Shown: positions 23,860-35,540, numbered from the stretch's first letter. The stretch: 64,000 nt of DNA from Polynucleobacter sp. AP-Capit-er-40B-B4 (GCF_018882245.1 NZ_JACVOV010000001.1:372001-436000); one strand, 5' to 3'. Notes: generated by a model from the sequence alone, not told the origin. A program made the numbers and translations.

Positions 23860-24927
23860 CTAGCTAAAGAGTCTGCTGGCTGTAGAAGATCCAGCAGAAA
23901 TGCCGGATTTCTCTAGATTGGCATAAAGAACATCAAGGTGCTGACGAATGCTAATCACCGCAGCCTCACTTAAGTTAATGCCATTGTCATCTACCAAGCG
24001 GCCATGTGCTGCTTGTGCAATCTCCACACCTTCAGACAGCATTCTTTCAAATGCGCGCTCATCTTGCGAAACTAAAGGCACTTCTAACAACAAAGTGACT
24101 TGAGTTACCGACTTATTCGGGTCCAAATCGGCGCTATTGAAAAGCACCACGCCTTTACTGAGATATTCGTATTGACGTCCGTTGCGAGATAACTTGAAGC
24201 CACGTTGACGCATGAGGGCATCAAAGTTACCCCACGGACATGGTTCATCAAAAAGAACATTGATACTCAATTGAATATCACTCTCAGCAGCCATCACATC
24301 TAATTCTTTAGCACTTTCCAGCATAGTGCTAACGCTAGGCATATCAATTTGGGAGCCCAAAATTTCAGCAAGAGCCTGAGCACGAGAGCAGAAATCAGAA
24401 AGCTCTAAGACGCCAATTGGACCTTTGCGACTGGCCAACTGAATAGCTAGCTGCAACTCTGAATAAGATCCCTCGGGACTTAATTCTTCCCAATCTTCAG
24501 CTGCATCGATATCCGCGTTTAAGCCCTCGCACATCCAACGAGCCGTAGATTGAGCCTCAAGGTCAGTCCAAGCATTAATTTCTGCCAGAATTTCTGCGCC
24601 GCTTATGGCTTCATCAAAACGCAAGGTTATGACGCAATCGATGCGCGGATCAATCGCGAACTTTTCTGGGGCGGAGATGGTTGTTAAGGCTTCACTAAAG
24701 CTGGGCTCTGCTCGACCTGAAGCATCAGCATCCGCAAATCCCTGGTTAAAGCTTGGTTCACGTGCAAAACGATCATCAGAAAAATAAATTTCCTTTGCTT
24801 TGCGACGTGCGCGAGCATACTTAATGTTCAGAACGGCTACCGCTATCAGAATTAAAAGACCAATAACAGCCAACGCCAACTGCAAATCAGACAAACCCAA
24901 CATCGTCATGATTTGTTCTACATACAT
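23860..24927 (-). CDS. zipA: ZipA-like cell division protein
   Basis: ZipA anchors FtsZ to the inner membrane at the division site. This 355-aa protein has one N-terminal membrane helix (residues ~14-36), a charged linker with low-complexity stretches (~37-95) and a C-terminal domain of the ZipA FtsZ-binding type (~100-340). The linker is short and the match of the C-domain is by general pattern, so the name is probable rather than certain. Start codons at 24927 or 24909 are both possible. It lies between smc and ligA, as in other betaproteobacteria. Confidence 0.75.
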   Translation of the reverse strand: MYVEQIMTMLGLSDLQLALAVIGLLILIAVAVLNIKYARARRKAKEIYFSDDRFAREPSFNQGFADADASGRAEPSFSEALTTISAPEKFAIDPRIDCVITLRFDEAISGAEILAEINAWTDLEAQSTARWMCEGLNADIDAAEDWEELSPEGSYSELQLAIQLASRKGPIGVLELSDFCSRAQALAEILGSQIDMPSVSTMLESAKELDVMAAESDIQLSINVLFDEPCPWGNFDALMRQRGFKLSRNGRQYEYLSKGVVLFNSADLDPNKSVTQVTLLLEVPLVSQDERAFERMLSEGVEIAQAAHGRLVDDNGINLSEAAVISIRQHLDVLYANLEKSGISAGSSTASRLFS

Positions 24928-27900
24928 TTAGGCTGCCTCTACCATTGATACTGCAGAAGAAATATCCACAGCAACAATGCGGGATACACCTTGCTCTTGC
25001 ATCGTGACACCAATCAATTGATGGGCGATTTCCATAGTGATCTTGTTGTGTGAGATAAACAAAAACTGTGTCTTATCTGACATTTTGGCCACTAGATTTG
25101 CATAACGCAAGGTATTTGCATCATCCAATGGCGCATCAACCTCATCCAGCAAGCAGAATGGGGCTGGGTTCAAGAGGAAGAGTGAGAACACCAAGGCAAT
25201 TGCAGTCAAAGCCTTTTCACCACCAGACAGGAGGTAAATCGAGCTGTTTTTCTTGCCAGGAGGCTGTGCCATGACCTGAACACCTGAATCCAAAATCTCT
25301 TCGCCAGTCATCACCAACTCAGCATGACCACCGCCAAATAATTCAGGGAACAGTTTTCCAAAGTGGCCGTTCACTTGATCGAAAGTGCCCTGCAATAAAT
25401 CGCGGGTCTCTGCATCAATCTTGGCAATTGCATCCGTCAATGTCTGCATCGCTTCATTCAAGTCCGCAGATTGTGCATCCAAGAACTGCTTACGCTCACG
25501 TGAACTAGACAATTCATCTAGCGCAGCCATGTTGACAGGCCCTAGAGACTGAATCTCAGTATTCAAGCGATTCACTTCGCTTTGTAATGCACCAACTTTC
25601 AGGTCAGGACTAAAACTCGCCTCGAGTGCAGTGAGATCAGCTTCAGCATCAGACAATAAGGTAGCGAATTGCTCAAAATTCAATCGCGCAGCTTGTTCAC
25701 GTAATTGCAAATCAACCACTTTGTCACGCATTGGCTGCAAACTACGCTCAACTTGCATACGAGACTCATCAGCTTCACGTAACTGATGTAGTAAAGCATC
25801 TTGTTCAGTACGCGCATTTGCCAAAGCAGCTTCGCGTGCACTGCGAGCTAGCAATAAGCCCTGCAATTTATCTTGCGCTTCTTCATCACTCAAAGTTTCT
25901 AATTCTTGAGCGGCAGCATCGTGCTTATCTTGAATCTCCATGATCTGTGTACGCGCAGTACTTTGATCACGTTGCAAGTCGGCAATACGCTGTTGCAATG
26001 AACGAGTAGCAAATGCTGCCTCTTGTGCGGCCATCTCGGCAGCACGGAGCGACTCACGCAAACGATCACGCTCTTCAGTAGAGCGCTCTAATTTTTCTTG
26101 AGCTACTTGTAAGGCTTCTTGCAAACCTTGCTTTGATTCTTCAGATTCAAGCAACTCAGCAGCAGACTGCTCTTGAGTCTGGCTCACCTGCTCCATCTGC
26201 TGGCGCAATTCACTTAACTCGCCCTGAATCTGCGCCGCACGTTGACTGTACTGTTCTTCAGCCTGGGTCAACTGCATTCTTTCCACTTCAAAGCCATGCG
26301 ATTCTTGAACAGCATGTTCGGCATTTTCACGAGCTTGCTCAGCCGCTTGATGGGCTGCCTGATAGTTGGCAACACATTGATCCAGCTCACCCTTTAGTTC
26401 GCTTTGCATCAGCTGTTGCGCACGTAATTGCTTCTCGAGACTCTCCATCTCTTGAGCACGAGCCAACATACCGGCTTGTTCAGAATCAGCTGCGTAAAGC
26501 TGCACACCAACGCGGCTAACCAAATGGCCTTGTTGAGTAACAAATGCGCCACCAGCAGGTAATTTTTCACGACGATGTAAAGCATCCTCAAGACTGCTAG
26601 CGATATAGATGTTGTCCAACCACTCTTGCAATACGGAAGTGAGTCGTGCTGCACCAGCACTTTGAACGCGACTTAGTAATGGCGTGAAGTCAGCTGGGGC
26701 AGAGGTATGCGCTGGAGTAATTTCTTCCGCGAGCAAAATTGCCAAACGGCTTGGGGGTGCATCATTAGCCAGAGCCAATGTTTCTTGGACGCTCTTTGCA
26801 GTAACCGCAGCCAAACGCTCACGCAATACTGACTCAAGCGCGGCTTCCCAACCACTCTCTACTTTGAGTTCCTGCCAAAGACGCTTGCTTTCTTTAAGAC
26901 CCTTGCTCTCTAGCCAAGGTCCAATCTTGCCTTGCGCCTGAACGCTAGCCTGTAAGGCAGTCAATGCAGTCAATTTAGCTTCGGTTTGAGCTAAATCCTG
27001 ATTTGCTTCCTGAATTTTTTGCTGGGCAGCGTTACGCGCTTCATCAGCAGCAGGTACGCGTTGCTGGGTTTCAACAGCGCGATGCTTGGCTTCATCCACT
27101 TTGCGAGCTGCCATTGCTTGACGATCAATCGCCATCTGCAATGCTTCAGCATCTGGACGACGCAGGCCATCGAATTCACCAACAAGGCGAGTCTCGCGCC
27201 CTTTTAATTCATCTGACTGAGCCGACATGGAGCGCAGGCGTTCGCCCAAACTTGCCAAGCGTTGCTCAATTGAAGCCAATGCATCACGTGCGCTATTGAG
27301 TTCGCGTGAGGCATTTTGATAAGCTTCTTCACGACTTGGCATTTGCTCTTGCAAGCCATTTAAATCCGCCAAGAGTGTTTGCTCTTTTTCAGCAGCTAAA
27401 GAAAGCTCGTGCTCAGTAGTACGCTGCGCTTGCGCTGCATCAGTCTCTTGCACAGTCCAACGCTGTAATTGAGCCTGCAAGTCTTGGGTTTGTTGTTGTA
27501 AGCGTTGACGCGCTTCTTGCACGTAAAGAATCTGTGACTCAACCTGACTCACGTCAGAATTGGTTTGATATAAATCGCCTTGGGCTTGAGAAACTTTATC
27601 TTGTAATGCGTACTGTTGTGTGCGCATTGTCTCTAGCTCAGCTTCTACGTGGCGCAGCTTTGCGGTCTGTTCTTCTAGGCCAACCTGAGTATCACGGATA
27701 CCGTTGGCATGACGCTCCTGCTCTTTACCAGCCTCGGTCTGACGCACAAACCACAACAGTTGTTGCTGTGATTTCATCTGCGTAGAAAGCTCGGCATGAC
27801 GCTCAGCAACAGTTGCTTGTTTTTCTAAACGAGTGAGCTGCTGATCGAGTTCGCGCAAGATATCTTCAACGCGTGTTAAATTTTCTACCGTATCTTCTAA

Positions 27901-28449
27901 ACGTGAAGCAGTTTCTTTGCGACGTTCTTTATATTTAGAAACACCAGCAGCTTCTTCCAAAAATACGCGCAACTCTTCTGGCTTTGCTTCCAAAATTCTG
28001 TTGATAGTACCTTGACCAATAATTGCGTAACCTCTTGGACCCATACCAGTGCCCAAGAAAATATCTTGAATATCTTTACGACGTACTACTTGATTGTTTA
28101 CGTAGTAACTAGAATTTCCATCGCGCGTTAAAACACGCTTGATACCCAATTCTGTAAAAGCACTCCACTGACCTTGAGCACGTCCCTCAGTGTTATCAAA
28201 AATGAGTTCTACGCTGGCACGACCAGATGGTTTACGTAAACCAGAACCATTAAAAATAACGTCTTGCATGGACTCTCCACGCAATTCGCTAGCGCGGGAT
28301 TCACCCAGAACCCAGCGAACAGCGTCAATAATGTTCGACTTTCCGCAACCGTTAGGACCCACAACGCCAATTAATTGGCCAGGCATTTCAAAATGGGTTG
28401 GGTCTACGAAAGACTTAAAGCCAGAAAGTTTGATGGATTTCAGTTGCAC
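24928..28449 (-). CDS. smc: Chromosome segregation ATPase SMC
   Basis: SMC forms the ring-shaped condensin that loops and segregates DNA. The product is 1173 aa from the GTG at 28449 (VQLKSIKLSGFKSFVDP), the conserved N-terminus; upstream codons to 28590 have no family counterpart. Walker A is GPNGCGKSN near residue 34. Long coiled coils flank a hinge at ~500-650. The signature YLLSGGEKALTA and the Walker B LLDEVDAPLDDAN are near the C-terminus. The stop abuts the zipA-like start. Confidence 0.95.
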   Translation of the reverse strand: MQLKSIKLSGFKSFVDPTHFEMPGQLIGVVGPNGCGKSNIIDAVRWVLGESRASELRGESMQDVIFNGSGLRKPSGRASVELIFDNTEGRAQGQWSAFTELGIKRVLTRDGNSSYYVNNQVVRRKDIQDIFLGTGMGPRGYAIIGQGTINRILEAKPEELRVFLEEAAGVSKYKERRKETASRLEDTVENLTRVEDILRELDQQLTRLEKQATVAERHAELSTQMKSQQQLLWFVRQTEAGKEQERHANGIRDTQVGLEEQTAKLRHVEAELETMRTQQYALQDKVSQAQGDLYQTNSDVSQVESQILYVQEARQRLQQQTQDLQAQLQRWTVQETDAAQAQRTTEHELSLAAEKEQTLLADLNGLQEQMPSREEAYQNASRELNSARDALASIEQRLASLGERLRSMSAQSDELKGRETRLVGEFDGLRRPDAEALQMAIDRQAMAARKVDEAKHRAVETQQRVPAADEARNAAQQKIQEANQDLAQTEAKLTALTALQASVQAQGKIGPWLESKGLKESKRLWQELKVESGWEAALESVLRERLAAVTAKSVQETLALANDAPPSRLAILLAEEITPAHTSAPADFTPLLSRVQSAGAARLTSVLQEWLDNIYIASSLEDALHRREKLPAGGAFVTQQGHLVSRVGVQLYAADSEQAGMLARAQEMESLEKQLRAQQLMQSELKGELDQCVANYQAAHQAAEQARENAEHAVQESHGFEVERMQLTQAEEQYSQRAAQIQGELSELRQQMEQVSQTQEQSAAELLESEESKQGLQEALQVAQEKLERSTEERDRLRESLRAAEMAAQEAAFATRSLQQRIADLQRDQSTARTQIMEIQDKHDAAAQELETLSDEEAQDKLQGLLLARSAREAALANARTEQDALLHQLREADESRMQVERSLQPMRDKVVDLQLREQAARLNFEQFATLLSDAEADLTALEASFSPDLKVGALQSEVNRLNTEIQSLGPVNMAALDELSSSRERKQFLDAQSADLNEAMQTLTDAIAKIDAETRDLLQGTFDQVNGHFGKLFPELFGGGHAELVMTGEEILDSGVQVMAQPPGKKNSSIYLLSGGEKALTAIALVFSLFLLNPAPFCLLDEVDAPLDDANTLRYANLVAKMSDKTQFLFISHNKITMEIAHQLIGVTMQEQGVSRIVAVDISSAVSMVEAA

Positions 28450-28537
28450 GGCGTACTTTGCAGGGAAAAAAGAGGGTTCAAATAAAGGGGTAAAAATTAA
28501 AGCTAAAGTGGGAAGATGATAGCAAGCTTGAGGGTGC

Positions 28538-28567
28538 TTAGACGCGTTTTTGCCCCATCTATATAAT
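28538..28567 (+). promoter_or_regulatory. Candidate sigma-70 promoter of dapD operon
   Basis: TTAGAC (28538-28543) and a perfect TATAAT (28562-28567) are separated by 18 bp. This would start transcription about 50 bp before dapD. It lies in the divergent gap between smc and dapD. Confidence 0.6.
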
Positions 28568-28624
28568 GATAAATCTACCCTCAGGGACAAAATCCCTTAA
28601 CAATCCGATAGTTAACTAAAAAGC

Positions 28625-29452
28625 ATGAGCCAATCACCACAAAACATCATTGAACAAGCCTGGGAAAACCGCGCAAACCTGTCCCCAGATAGCGCCCCTG
28701 GGGATGTCCGTAATGCCGTAAATGCGGTCTTAGAAGGCCTAAATGCCGGCACTATTCGTGTGGCTGAGCGCCGCGACATAGGCAAATGGGAAGTGAACCA
28801 GTGGGTTAAGAAGGCTGTATTGCTCTCTTTCCGCCTAGAAGACAACAAACCCATGAGTGCTGGCGGCTTTACCCAGTTCTATGACAAGGTTCCAAGCAAG
28901 TTTGAAAACTACACAGCAGCTGACTTTGCTGCTGGCGGCTTCAGAGTAGTACCCCCTGCCGTAGCCCGCCGCGGCTCATTTATCGGTAAAAACGCCGTTT
29001 TAATGCCTTCTTACGTCAATATTGGCGCTTATGTAGGCGAAGGCACGATGGTGGATACCTGGGCAACCGTAGGTTCTTGCGCCCAAATCGGCAAAAACGT
29101 TCACCTTTCTGGAGGTGTTGGTATTGGCGGCGTTCTCGAGCCAATTCAAGCCGGCCCAGTCATTATTGAAGATAACTGCTTCATCGGCGCCCGCTCCGAG
29201 GTTGTTGAAGGTGTCGTGATCGAAGAAAACGCTGTTTTATCTATGGGTGTCTATATCGGCCAAAGTACCAAGATCTACGATCGTGAAACTGGTGAAGTGC
29301 ACTACGGTCGCGTACCAGCAGGTTCTGTAGTAGTTCCAGGATCCCTTCCATCTGCATGTGGCAAATACAGCTTGTATGCAGCCATCATCGTGAAGAAGGT
29401 TGATGCTCAGACTCGAGCTAAGACTGCCATCAACGAATTACTCCGCGATTAA
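28625..29452 (+). CDS. dapD: Tetrahydrodipicolinate N-succinyltransferase
   Basis: DapD succinylates tetrahydrodipicolinate on the lysine/meso-diaminopimelate route. The 275-aa protein has an N-terminal helical domain, then a left-handed beta-helix of hexapeptide repeats (~110-240), including [13 protein letters not shown] and [15 protein letters not shown]. It is followed at 9 bp by dapE, the later enzyme of the same succinylase branch. Confidence 0.97.
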   Translation: MSQSPQNIIEQAWENRANLSPDSAPGDVRNAVNAVLEGLNAGTIRVAERRDIGKWEVNQWVKKAVLLSFRLEDNKPMSAGGFTQFYDKVPSKFENYTAADFAAGGFRVVPPAVARRGSFIGKNAVLMPSYVNIGAYVGEGTMVDTWATVGSCAQIGKNVHLSGGVGIGGVLEPIQAGPVIIEDNCFIGARSEVVEGVVIEENAVLSMGVYIGQSTKIYDRETGEVHYGRVPAGSVVVPGSLPSACGKYSLYAAIIVKKVDAQTRAKTAINELLRD

Positions 29453-29461
29453 GTTAAATCT

Positions 29462-30613
29462 ATGAGCGCCACACTAGAGCTCACCGAAGCTCTCATCGCC
29501 TGCCATTCTGTTACACCGGCCGATGGTGGCTGCCAAGATTTAATTGCTAAGCGTTTGCAAGCAATCGGTTTTCATACTGAAAGCGTAGTGAGTGGCCCTG
29601 AAAATTTTCAGGTAACGAATTTATGGGCGATCAAAAAAGGTAAAGCTGGAGATCAAGGCAAAGTCTTGATGTTTGCTGGACATACCGATGTAGTCCCTAC
29701 CGGTCCTTTAGAAAAGTGGACAAGCAATCCTTTCACGCCAACGATTCGTGACGGCATGCTCTATGGTCGTGGCGCAGCGGATATGAAAACCTCTCTCGCT
29801 GGTTTTGTAGTGGCCACAGAAGAATTTGTCACTGCGCACCCAGATCATCAAGGCTCTATCGCCTTCTTAATCACCAGCGATGAAGAGGGGCCTGCTAACG
29901 ATGGCACAGTCATTATGTGCGAACGTCTACAAAAGCATGGTCAACGTTTGAACTACTGCGTGATTGGCGAGCCCACCTCAGTGGATCAGCTCGGCGACAT
30001 GATTAAGAACGGTCGTCGCGGCTCACTATCCGGCAAGCTCAAAGTAAAAGGTATTCAGGCGCATATTGCCTACCCTCACTTAGGCAAGAACCCTATTCAT
30101 CTATCTGCTCCGGCAATTTCTGCATTAGTAGAAACTGAGTGGGATAAAGGTAATAAATACTTTCAACCTACGAGTTTTCAGATTTCCAATGTACATGCTG
30201 GTACTGGTGCAAATAATGTCATTCCTGGCGAACTTGTTATCGACTTTAATTTCCGCTTCTCCACTGAGAGCAAACCAGAACAATTGCGTGAACGTCTAGA
30301 AAAAATTCTGAAGGATGCGGGCCTTGAATTTGAGATTAATTGGGTATTAGGCGGTAGCCCATTCATTACTGGTGATGGCGATTTGGCTGGCGCATTACGC
30401 AAAGCCATCAAAGCAGAAACCAATATCGATACAGAGCTTTCCACCACTGGCGGCACAAGCGATGGCCGCTTTATTGCCAGAATCTGCAAAGAAGTGGTGG
30501 AGTTTGGGCCCTTGAATGCTACAAGCCATAAGATCGATGAGTGCGTCATTGTGGATGACGTGGTACCCCTCAAAAACATCTACCGTAAGACTCTCGAACA
30601 GCTTATCGCTTGA
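29462..30613 (+). CDS. dapE: Succinyl-diaminopimelate desuccinylase
   Basis: DapE removes succinate from N-succinyl-LL-diaminopimelate. The 383-aa M20 zinc peptidase has the metal-site motifs [26 protein letters not shown] and [11 protein letters not shown]. The dimerisation domain lies at ~180-295, and [12 protein letters not shown] and NATSHKIDE are in the C-terminal half. It is in operon with dapD. Confidence 0.97.
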   Translation: MSATLELTEALIACHSVTPADGGCQDLIAKRLQAIGFHTESVVSGPENFQVTNLWAIKKGKAGDQGKVLMFAGHTDVVPTGPLEKWTSNPFTPTIRDGMLYGRGAADMKTSLAGFVVATEEFVTAHPDHQGSIAFLITSDEEGPANDGTVIMCERLQKHGQRLNYCVIGEPTSVDQLGDMIKNGRRGSLSGKLKVKGIQAHIAYPHLGKNPIHLSAPAISALVETEWDKGNKYFQPTSFQISNVHAGTGANNVIPGELVIDFNFRFSTESKPEQLRERLEKILKDAGLEFEINWVLGGSPFITGDGDLAGALRKAIKAETNIDTELSTTGGTSDGRFIARICKEVVEFGPLNATSHKIDECVIVDDVVPLKNIYRKTLEQLIA

Positions 30614-30658
30614 TCGCTTAACTGCGCCCCACCCTTTTTTTCCAAAGAACCCTCCATC

Positions 30659-31555
30659 ATGGACCCTGAGTCTCAGCAATACCTTACCGTGAACCAGTGC
30701 ATCAACCAGATTGCACAAAAACTCGAAGCGGGAAAACTGCATTACGGCCATGGGGCAATTGATGCGCAAAGCGAAGCCTTATGGATTGTCAGCAAACAAC
30801 TTGATCTCAGCCCAGCAGAAGCGCTTGATCATTTAGACGATGCAATCTCTGAAGATCAACAGAAAAAGGCATCCACTGTTGCCGATACCAGAATCTCAAC
30901 ACGCAAGCCACTAGCCTATATTCTGGGTGAAGCATGGCTCATGGGTGTGCCATTCTTTTGCAGCGAACAAAGCATAGTGCCGCGCTCCTGGATTGCAGAA
31001 CTTATCGTCGATGGTTCGCTAGAACCTTGGTTACCAGCAGACGGCAAAGCACTGGATCTTTGCACTGGCAATGGCTCGCTCGCAATACTCTTAGCGCTAT
31101 CTTGTCCAGATATACACGTGAGTGCCTGCGATATCAGCATGCCTGCACTCTCAGTGGCAGCGCGTAACGTTGATCGTCATAGCCTAAGCTCCCAAGTAGA
31201 ACTATTGAATGGAGACCTTTGGGATGCGCTACCCGAGCCCAATGAAGACAATCTCTTCGATCTCATTATTTGCAATCCACCCTATGTGAATGCAGCTTCT
31301 ATGAATGCGCTTCCAGCTGAATACCATGCTGAGCCAGAGCTTGCTTTAGCCGGCGGTGAGGATGGTATGGATTTAGTTAGACGTATTCTTGCTCAAGCCC
31401 CTGATTATTTATCAGAGCGCGGTGCCATTTTGCTTGAGATTGGTAATGAGTATGAGAATTTCAAAAAGGCTTTCCCACAAATTCCGGCAATCTGGATGGA
31501 AGTGTCTGCAGGTGAAGAACAGGTCTTACTGATTCAAGCAGAAGACTTGCGTTAA
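30659..31555 (+). CDS. prmB: Ribosomal protein L3 glutamine methyltransferase
   Basis: PrmB methylates a glutamine side chain of ribosomal protein L3. The 298-aa protein has an N-terminal helical substrate-recognition domain and a Rossmann methyltransferase domain. ALDLCTGNGSLAILLAL binds SAM, and NPPYVNA is the Gln-methyltransferase catalytic motif. HemK/PrmC shares these motifs; the N-terminal region (extended, with VPRSWIAELI) favours PrmB. It follows dapE by 45 bp. Confidence 0.88.
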   Translation: MDPESQQYLTVNQCINQIAQKLEAGKLHYGHGAIDAQSEALWIVSKQLDLSPAEALDHLDDAISEDQQKKASTVADTRISTRKPLAYILGEAWLMGVPFFCSEQSIVPRSWIAELIVDGSLEPWLPADGKALDLCTGNGSLAILLALSCPDIHVSACDISMPALSVAARNVDRHSLSSQVELLNGDLWDALPEPNEDNLFDLIICNPPYVNAASMNALPAEYHAEPELALAGGEDGMDLVRRILAQAPDYLSERGAILLEIGNEYENFKKAFPQIPAIWMEVSAGEEQVLLIQAEDLR

Positions 31556-31579
31556 GCAAGTTAACGATTGGCTAGAAAA

Positions 31580-32944
31580 TTAACTGAGCTCTGCAGCAGC
31601 AGCGATAGCCTGATCAATTCGCTCGACCGGAATAACCTTTAAGCCTGGAATCTTTGTCTTAGGCATATTGGCTTTTGGAATGATGGCCACAGTGAAACCC
31701 AATTTAGCAGCCTCTTTCAAACGCTCCTGACCACGTGGACAGGGACGAATCTCTCCAGCCAAACCAACCTCACCAAATACGATTAACTCTTTTGGTAACG
31801 CACGGTTGCGAATCGATGATTGAATTGCTAGCAATACAGCTAAGTCGGCAGCCGGCTCAGAAATCTTGACGCCACCTACCGCGTTTAAGAATACATCTTG
31901 GTCAAAGCAAGCAACACCAGCATGACGATGTAACACAGCCAAGAGCATGGCTAAGCGAGCCTGCTCCAGGCCAACAGCTAAGCGGCGAGGATTGGGCACA
32001 TGCGCTATATCTACCAAGGCCTGAATCTCTACCAACAAAGGTCTGCTACCTTCCTGCGTCACTAGCACGCAAGCACCAGGAACCATTTGCTCATGTTGTG
32101 ACAAGAAAATTGCCGACGGATTAGTAACACCCCGCAAGCCTTTTTCAGTCATGGCAAATACACCCAACTCATTCACAGCACCAAAACGATTCTTAATAGA
32201 TCGAACTAAGCGGAAAGAGGAATGGGTGTCGCCTTCGAAATACAAAACAGTATCAACAATATGCTCTAAAACTCTAGGGCCAGCGAGATGACCATCCTTA
32301 GTCACGTGACCCACCATCAACACACAGATACCACTAGATTTAGCAGCTCTAGTGAGTTGCGCCGCACACTCACGCACTTGCGCAACAGAACCAGGGGCCG
32401 AACTCAGCACCTCTGAGTACAAAGTTTGAATAGAGTCCACCACTAATACTTGTGGCTTCACGGTATCCATAATAGAGATCAACTTCTCCAGCTGAATCTC
32501 TGCTAAGACTTCTAATTGAGGAGCGTCCAATGCAATACGTTTTGCACGCAATGCAATCTGAGCAGCTGACTCTTCACCACTGCTATAGAGCACATTCATA
32601 CCAGCAGCACTCATCTCTGCGAGTGCTTGCAATAGCAAAGTTGATTTACCGATACCAGGATCGCCACCCAAGAGTACAACGCCACCCGGAACCAAGCCAC
32701 CACCTAGAACACGATCAAACTCTTCTACGCCCGTACTAAATCTTGGCAAGTCCTCAGCAGTGATAGCGGAAAGCTTTTGCCTTGGCAATGATTGCGCCAG
32801 CCCCTGAAATCGAGCATTAGAGGTGGTTTCTGGAAGGCCCTCTTCCAAGGTGTTCCATGCCTGACAGGATGGGCACTGACCTTGCCACTTGGCAGAGGTG
32901 CCACCGCAAGACTGACAGATATAAACCGTTTTGACTTTAGCCAA
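31580..32944 (-). CDS. radA: DNA repair protein RadA (Sms)
   Basis: RadA is a RecA-like helicase that drives branch migration in recombination and, in competent bacteria, in natural transformation. The 454-aa protein has a Cys4 zinc finger (CQSCGGTSAKWQGQCPSC), Walker A GGDPGIGKST and the RadA-specific KNRFG motif. A Lon-like C-terminal domain covers ~290-454. Its possible role in transformation is relevant because comEC is interrupted in this genome. Confidence 0.96.
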   Translation of the reverse strand: MAKVKTVYICQSCGGTSAKWQGQCPSCQAWNTLEEGLPETTSNARFQGLAQSLPRQKLSAITAEDLPRFSTGVEEFDRVLGGGLVPGGVVLLGGDPGIGKSTLLLQALAEMSAAGMNVLYSSGEESAAQIALRAKRIALDAPQLEVLAEIQLEKLISIMDTVKPQVLVVDSIQTLYSEVLSSAPGSVAQVRECAAQLTRAAKSSGICVLMVGHVTKDGHLAGPRVLEHIVDTVLYFEGDTHSSFRLVRSIKNRFGAVNELGVFAMTEKGLRGVTNPSAIFLSQHEQMVPGACVLVTQEGSRPLLVEIQALVDIAHVPNPRRLAVGLEQARLAMLLAVLHRHAGVACFDQDVFLNAVGGVKISEPAADLAVLLAIQSSIRNRALPKELIVFGEVGLAGEIRPCPRGQERLKEAAKLGFTVAIIPKANMPKTKIPGLKVIPVERIDQAIAAAAELS

Positions 32945-32977
32945 GAGTTGCCCAATAAAATTGAAATTAGTAAAACA

Positions 32978-33487
32978 TTAATCGAGCTGAGTGCCCGCTT
33001 TATTTTCTTGCGCACGCTTAGGGGCATCTTTACGACGTTGCTCTAAATCAGCAGCTCGAGCTGCTGCATCCTTTTGCTTCTGCTCAAACTCGCGCTGGTT
33101 CGCTGCACGTTCAGCCGCTTTCTCTGATGATGCCCTCTCAGCAGCGCGCTTGATATCTTCTTGGCTCTTGAGACTTTCACGCAGCTTGCGCTGAACTTCA
33201 TGTAAGGCTACTTCTTGCTCACGTATTGGGTCGATTTCTTTGCGATACGTGGCGCGAGCATCCTTAAGGCAGCTATTAACCCAATAATTTTGATAACAGT
33301 CAGAGGAGGCTTTGCCCCAACGATACTTTGCCCACTCACGCTGAAGCTCTAACTCTTGCTCAATTCTGTTTAACTGCTCGAGCTCAGCCTCTTCTGCAGG
33401 AGTGGCTAATACAACACCGCTCAATGCAGTCGACAACAAAAATATTGAAATTAATATCTTTGATTGGAGCAAAAGATTCTTTCTCAA
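32978..33487 (-). CDS. Exported coiled-coil protein, function unknown
   Basis: I do not recognise a family. The 169-aa product has a signal peptide (hydrophobic residues ~9-28, likely cleavage after VLATP or nearby). A mature region with two Cys ([11 protein letters not shown]) follows, and then a long Ala/Lys/Glu/Arg-rich helix, probably a coiled coil. The TTG start at 33487 overlaps the kup stop and has AAGGTAGAG upstream. It is likely cotranscribed with kup. A structural periplasmic role is only a guess. Confidence 0.78.
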   Translation of the reverse strand: MRKNLLLQSKILISIFLLSTALSGVVLATPAEEAELEQLNRIEQELELQREWAKYRWGKASSDCYQNYWVNSCLKDARATYRKEIDPIREQEVALHEVQRKLRESLKSQEDIKRAAERASSEKAAERAANQREFEQKQKDAAARAADLEQRRKDAPKRAQENKAGTQLD

Positions 33488-35427
33488 ATCTCTACCTTCG
33501 CACCCAACTCAACTAAACGGTTTGCAGGAATTTTGAAGAAGTCGGACTGACGGCCAGCATTTTGATACATCCAGCAGAACAATTTTTCGCGCCATACAGC
33601 CATCCCAGAAACGGGAGACGAAACAATCGTGTCGCGCGATAAAAAGAATGAAGTATTCATTAAATCAAACTTCAGATCTGATGATTTCTCAATTAACTCA
33701 ATAATCTGACCCATATCCGGAGTTTCATTAAAGCCGTATACCGCACGCACTACATAAATTCCATTTCCAAGATCGCGCAAGGTAATGCGCTCGCTATCTT
33801 TTACGTATGGCACATCCCAAATACTGACTTTTAAGAAAAAAGCTCTTTCATGTAATACGTGGTTATGTTTTAAGTTGTGCAGGAATGAAACAGGCAAATA
33901 ATCTACGTGTGCCGTTAGGAAGATTGCAGTTCCCTCAACCCGATGCGGAGGATGCATCATCAATGAATCGATAAAACTCTTTAATTCAATGCCATTATTC
34001 ATGGCATTCTGACGCAAAATCTTACGACCCTGGTACCACGTCATCAAGAATAGGAAGCAAACAGCGCCTAGCAATAATGGGAACCAGCCACCCTCCATGA
34101 TTTTTAATAAATTGGCAGTTAAGAAAGCCAAATCCACCACCAAGAAAGCGCCGATTACCAAAGCAACTAAAAGAGAATTCCAGCGCCACACAACACGCAT
34201 CACGATTGCCGCCAAGAATGTCGTCACAATCATGGTGGTAGTAACAGCAATACCGTAGGCAGCAGCCAAGTTTGCCGATTGCTTAAACGCCAAAACAACC
34301 GCAATTACCAGAATCAACAGCACCCAGTTCACGAGCGGCATATAGATCTGTCCAATTTCCCTGTCGGATGTATGACGCACTTTCATGCGAGGTAAAAAGC
34401 CCAGCAAAATCGCCTGACTGGTCATTGAGAAGGCGCCTGATATAACTGCTTGCGAAGCAATCACGGTCGCTGAAGTAGCCAAAATGACCAATGGAAAGAC
34501 CAAGAACTCTGGCACCATTAAGAAAAATGGATTGGTGATCGTCTCAGGATCATTCAAGAACATTGCACCCTGCCCGAAGTAATTCAAGAGCAAGCAAGGC
34601 ATCACAATAAAAAACCAACCCATACGAATAGGCTTGAGTCCAAAGTGACCCATATCGGCATATAAAGCCTCAGCACCAGTCAATACCAAGAAGACTGCGC
34701 CCAAAACGATAAAGCCTTGTAGTGAATGCTCAATCAGAAAACGAATGGCAAACAGAGGATTAATGGCCGCAAAAATAGCTGGGTTCTGAATAATCTGATG
34801 CAAGCCCATCAATCCAATGGCAATGAACCAAAGCATCATGATGGGTCCAAAAAGTTTTCCAACTAGATCAGTGCCTGTCTTCTGAATAAAAAAGAGGATG
34901 ACTAAGATAAAGATGGTGATTGGTATGACATATCGAGTCAGATCAGGAGAGATGACCTCTAGACCCTCAACCGCAGACAGAACTGAAATCGCCGGTGTGA
35001 TGATTGCATCGCCATAGAACATGCAGGCGCCAAATACACCGGCCATGATGATCAGCAATGAACGTTTGGAGTTAGCAGGTGCCGTTCTTAGCGCTAGCGC
35101 CATCAGCGCCAAAATGCCGCCCTCACCATGATTATTTGCACGCATCACGAATAGAACATATTTCAGCGAAACGACAACCGCAAAAGCCCAAAAAACCATT
35201 GAGATCACACCATAGACAGCCTCTGGTGAAAACGGTATTCCGTGCTCGGGGCTAAAACATTCCTTAAGTGCGTATAGGGGACTTGTGCCAATATCTCCGA
35301 ACACAACGCCGATTGCGGCAAACATCAAAGATATGGAGGCACCTTTCTTATGAGGATGATCCTCTCGAGAAATCTCCACAGGCCTTAATAAGGATGACTC
35401 GGAAAACTCAGGATTGCTAACTGACAT
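33484..35427 (-). CDS. kup: Low-affinity potassium uptake protein Kup
   Basis: Kup is a proton-coupled K+ importer of the inner membrane. The 647-aa protein has about twelve transmembrane segments in the first ~450 residues. The first segment carries [19 protein letters not shown], the family hallmark. A soluble C-terminal domain follows. It is divergent from the initiator tRNA gene. Confidence 0.96.
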   Translation of the reverse strand: MSVSNPEFSESSLLRPVEISREDHPHKKGASISLMFAAIGVVFGDIGTSPLYALKECFSPEHGIPFSPEAVYGVISMVFWAFAVVVSLKYVLFVMRANNHGEGGILALMALALRTAPANSKRSLLIIMAGVFGACMFYGDAIITPAISVLSAVEGLEVISPDLTRYVIPITIFILVILFFIQKTGTDLVGKLFGPIMMLWFIAIGLMGLHQIIQNPAIFAAINPLFAIRFLIEHSLQGFIVLGAVFLVLTGAEALYADMGHFGLKPIRMGWFFIVMPCLLLNYFGQGAMFLNDPETITNPFFLMVPEFLVFPLVILATSATVIASQAVISGAFSMTSQAILLGFLPRMKVRHTSDREIGQIYMPLVNWVLLILVIAVVLAFKQSANLAAAYGIAVTTTMIVTTFLAAIVMRVVWRWNSLLVALVIGAFLVVDLAFLTANLLKIMEGGWFPLLLGAVCFLFLMTWYQGRKILRQNAMNNGIELKSFIDSLMMHPPHRVEGTAIFLTAHVDYLPVSFLHNLKHNHVLHERAFFLKVSIWDVPYVKDSERITLRDLGNGIYVVRAVYGFNETPDMGQIIELIEKSSDLKFDLMNTSFFLSRDTIVSSPVSGMAVWREKLFCWMYQNAGRQSDFFKIPANRLVELGAKVEI

Positions 35428-35540
35428 TAATAAACCTTAGCGTGATGTTGCGTGGCAATATGTTACTCCTTCTGGAGACGCGTCAAATCCAGAATTTGCA
35501 CTCCAAAACCGCTTATATATGCTTTATTTGCAGGAATACC

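Noticed and set aside
24928-28590. Long smc form starting at 28590
   Set aside because: The added 47 residues cover the divergent promoter region and have no family counterpart; the GTG at 28449 gives the conserved N-terminus.
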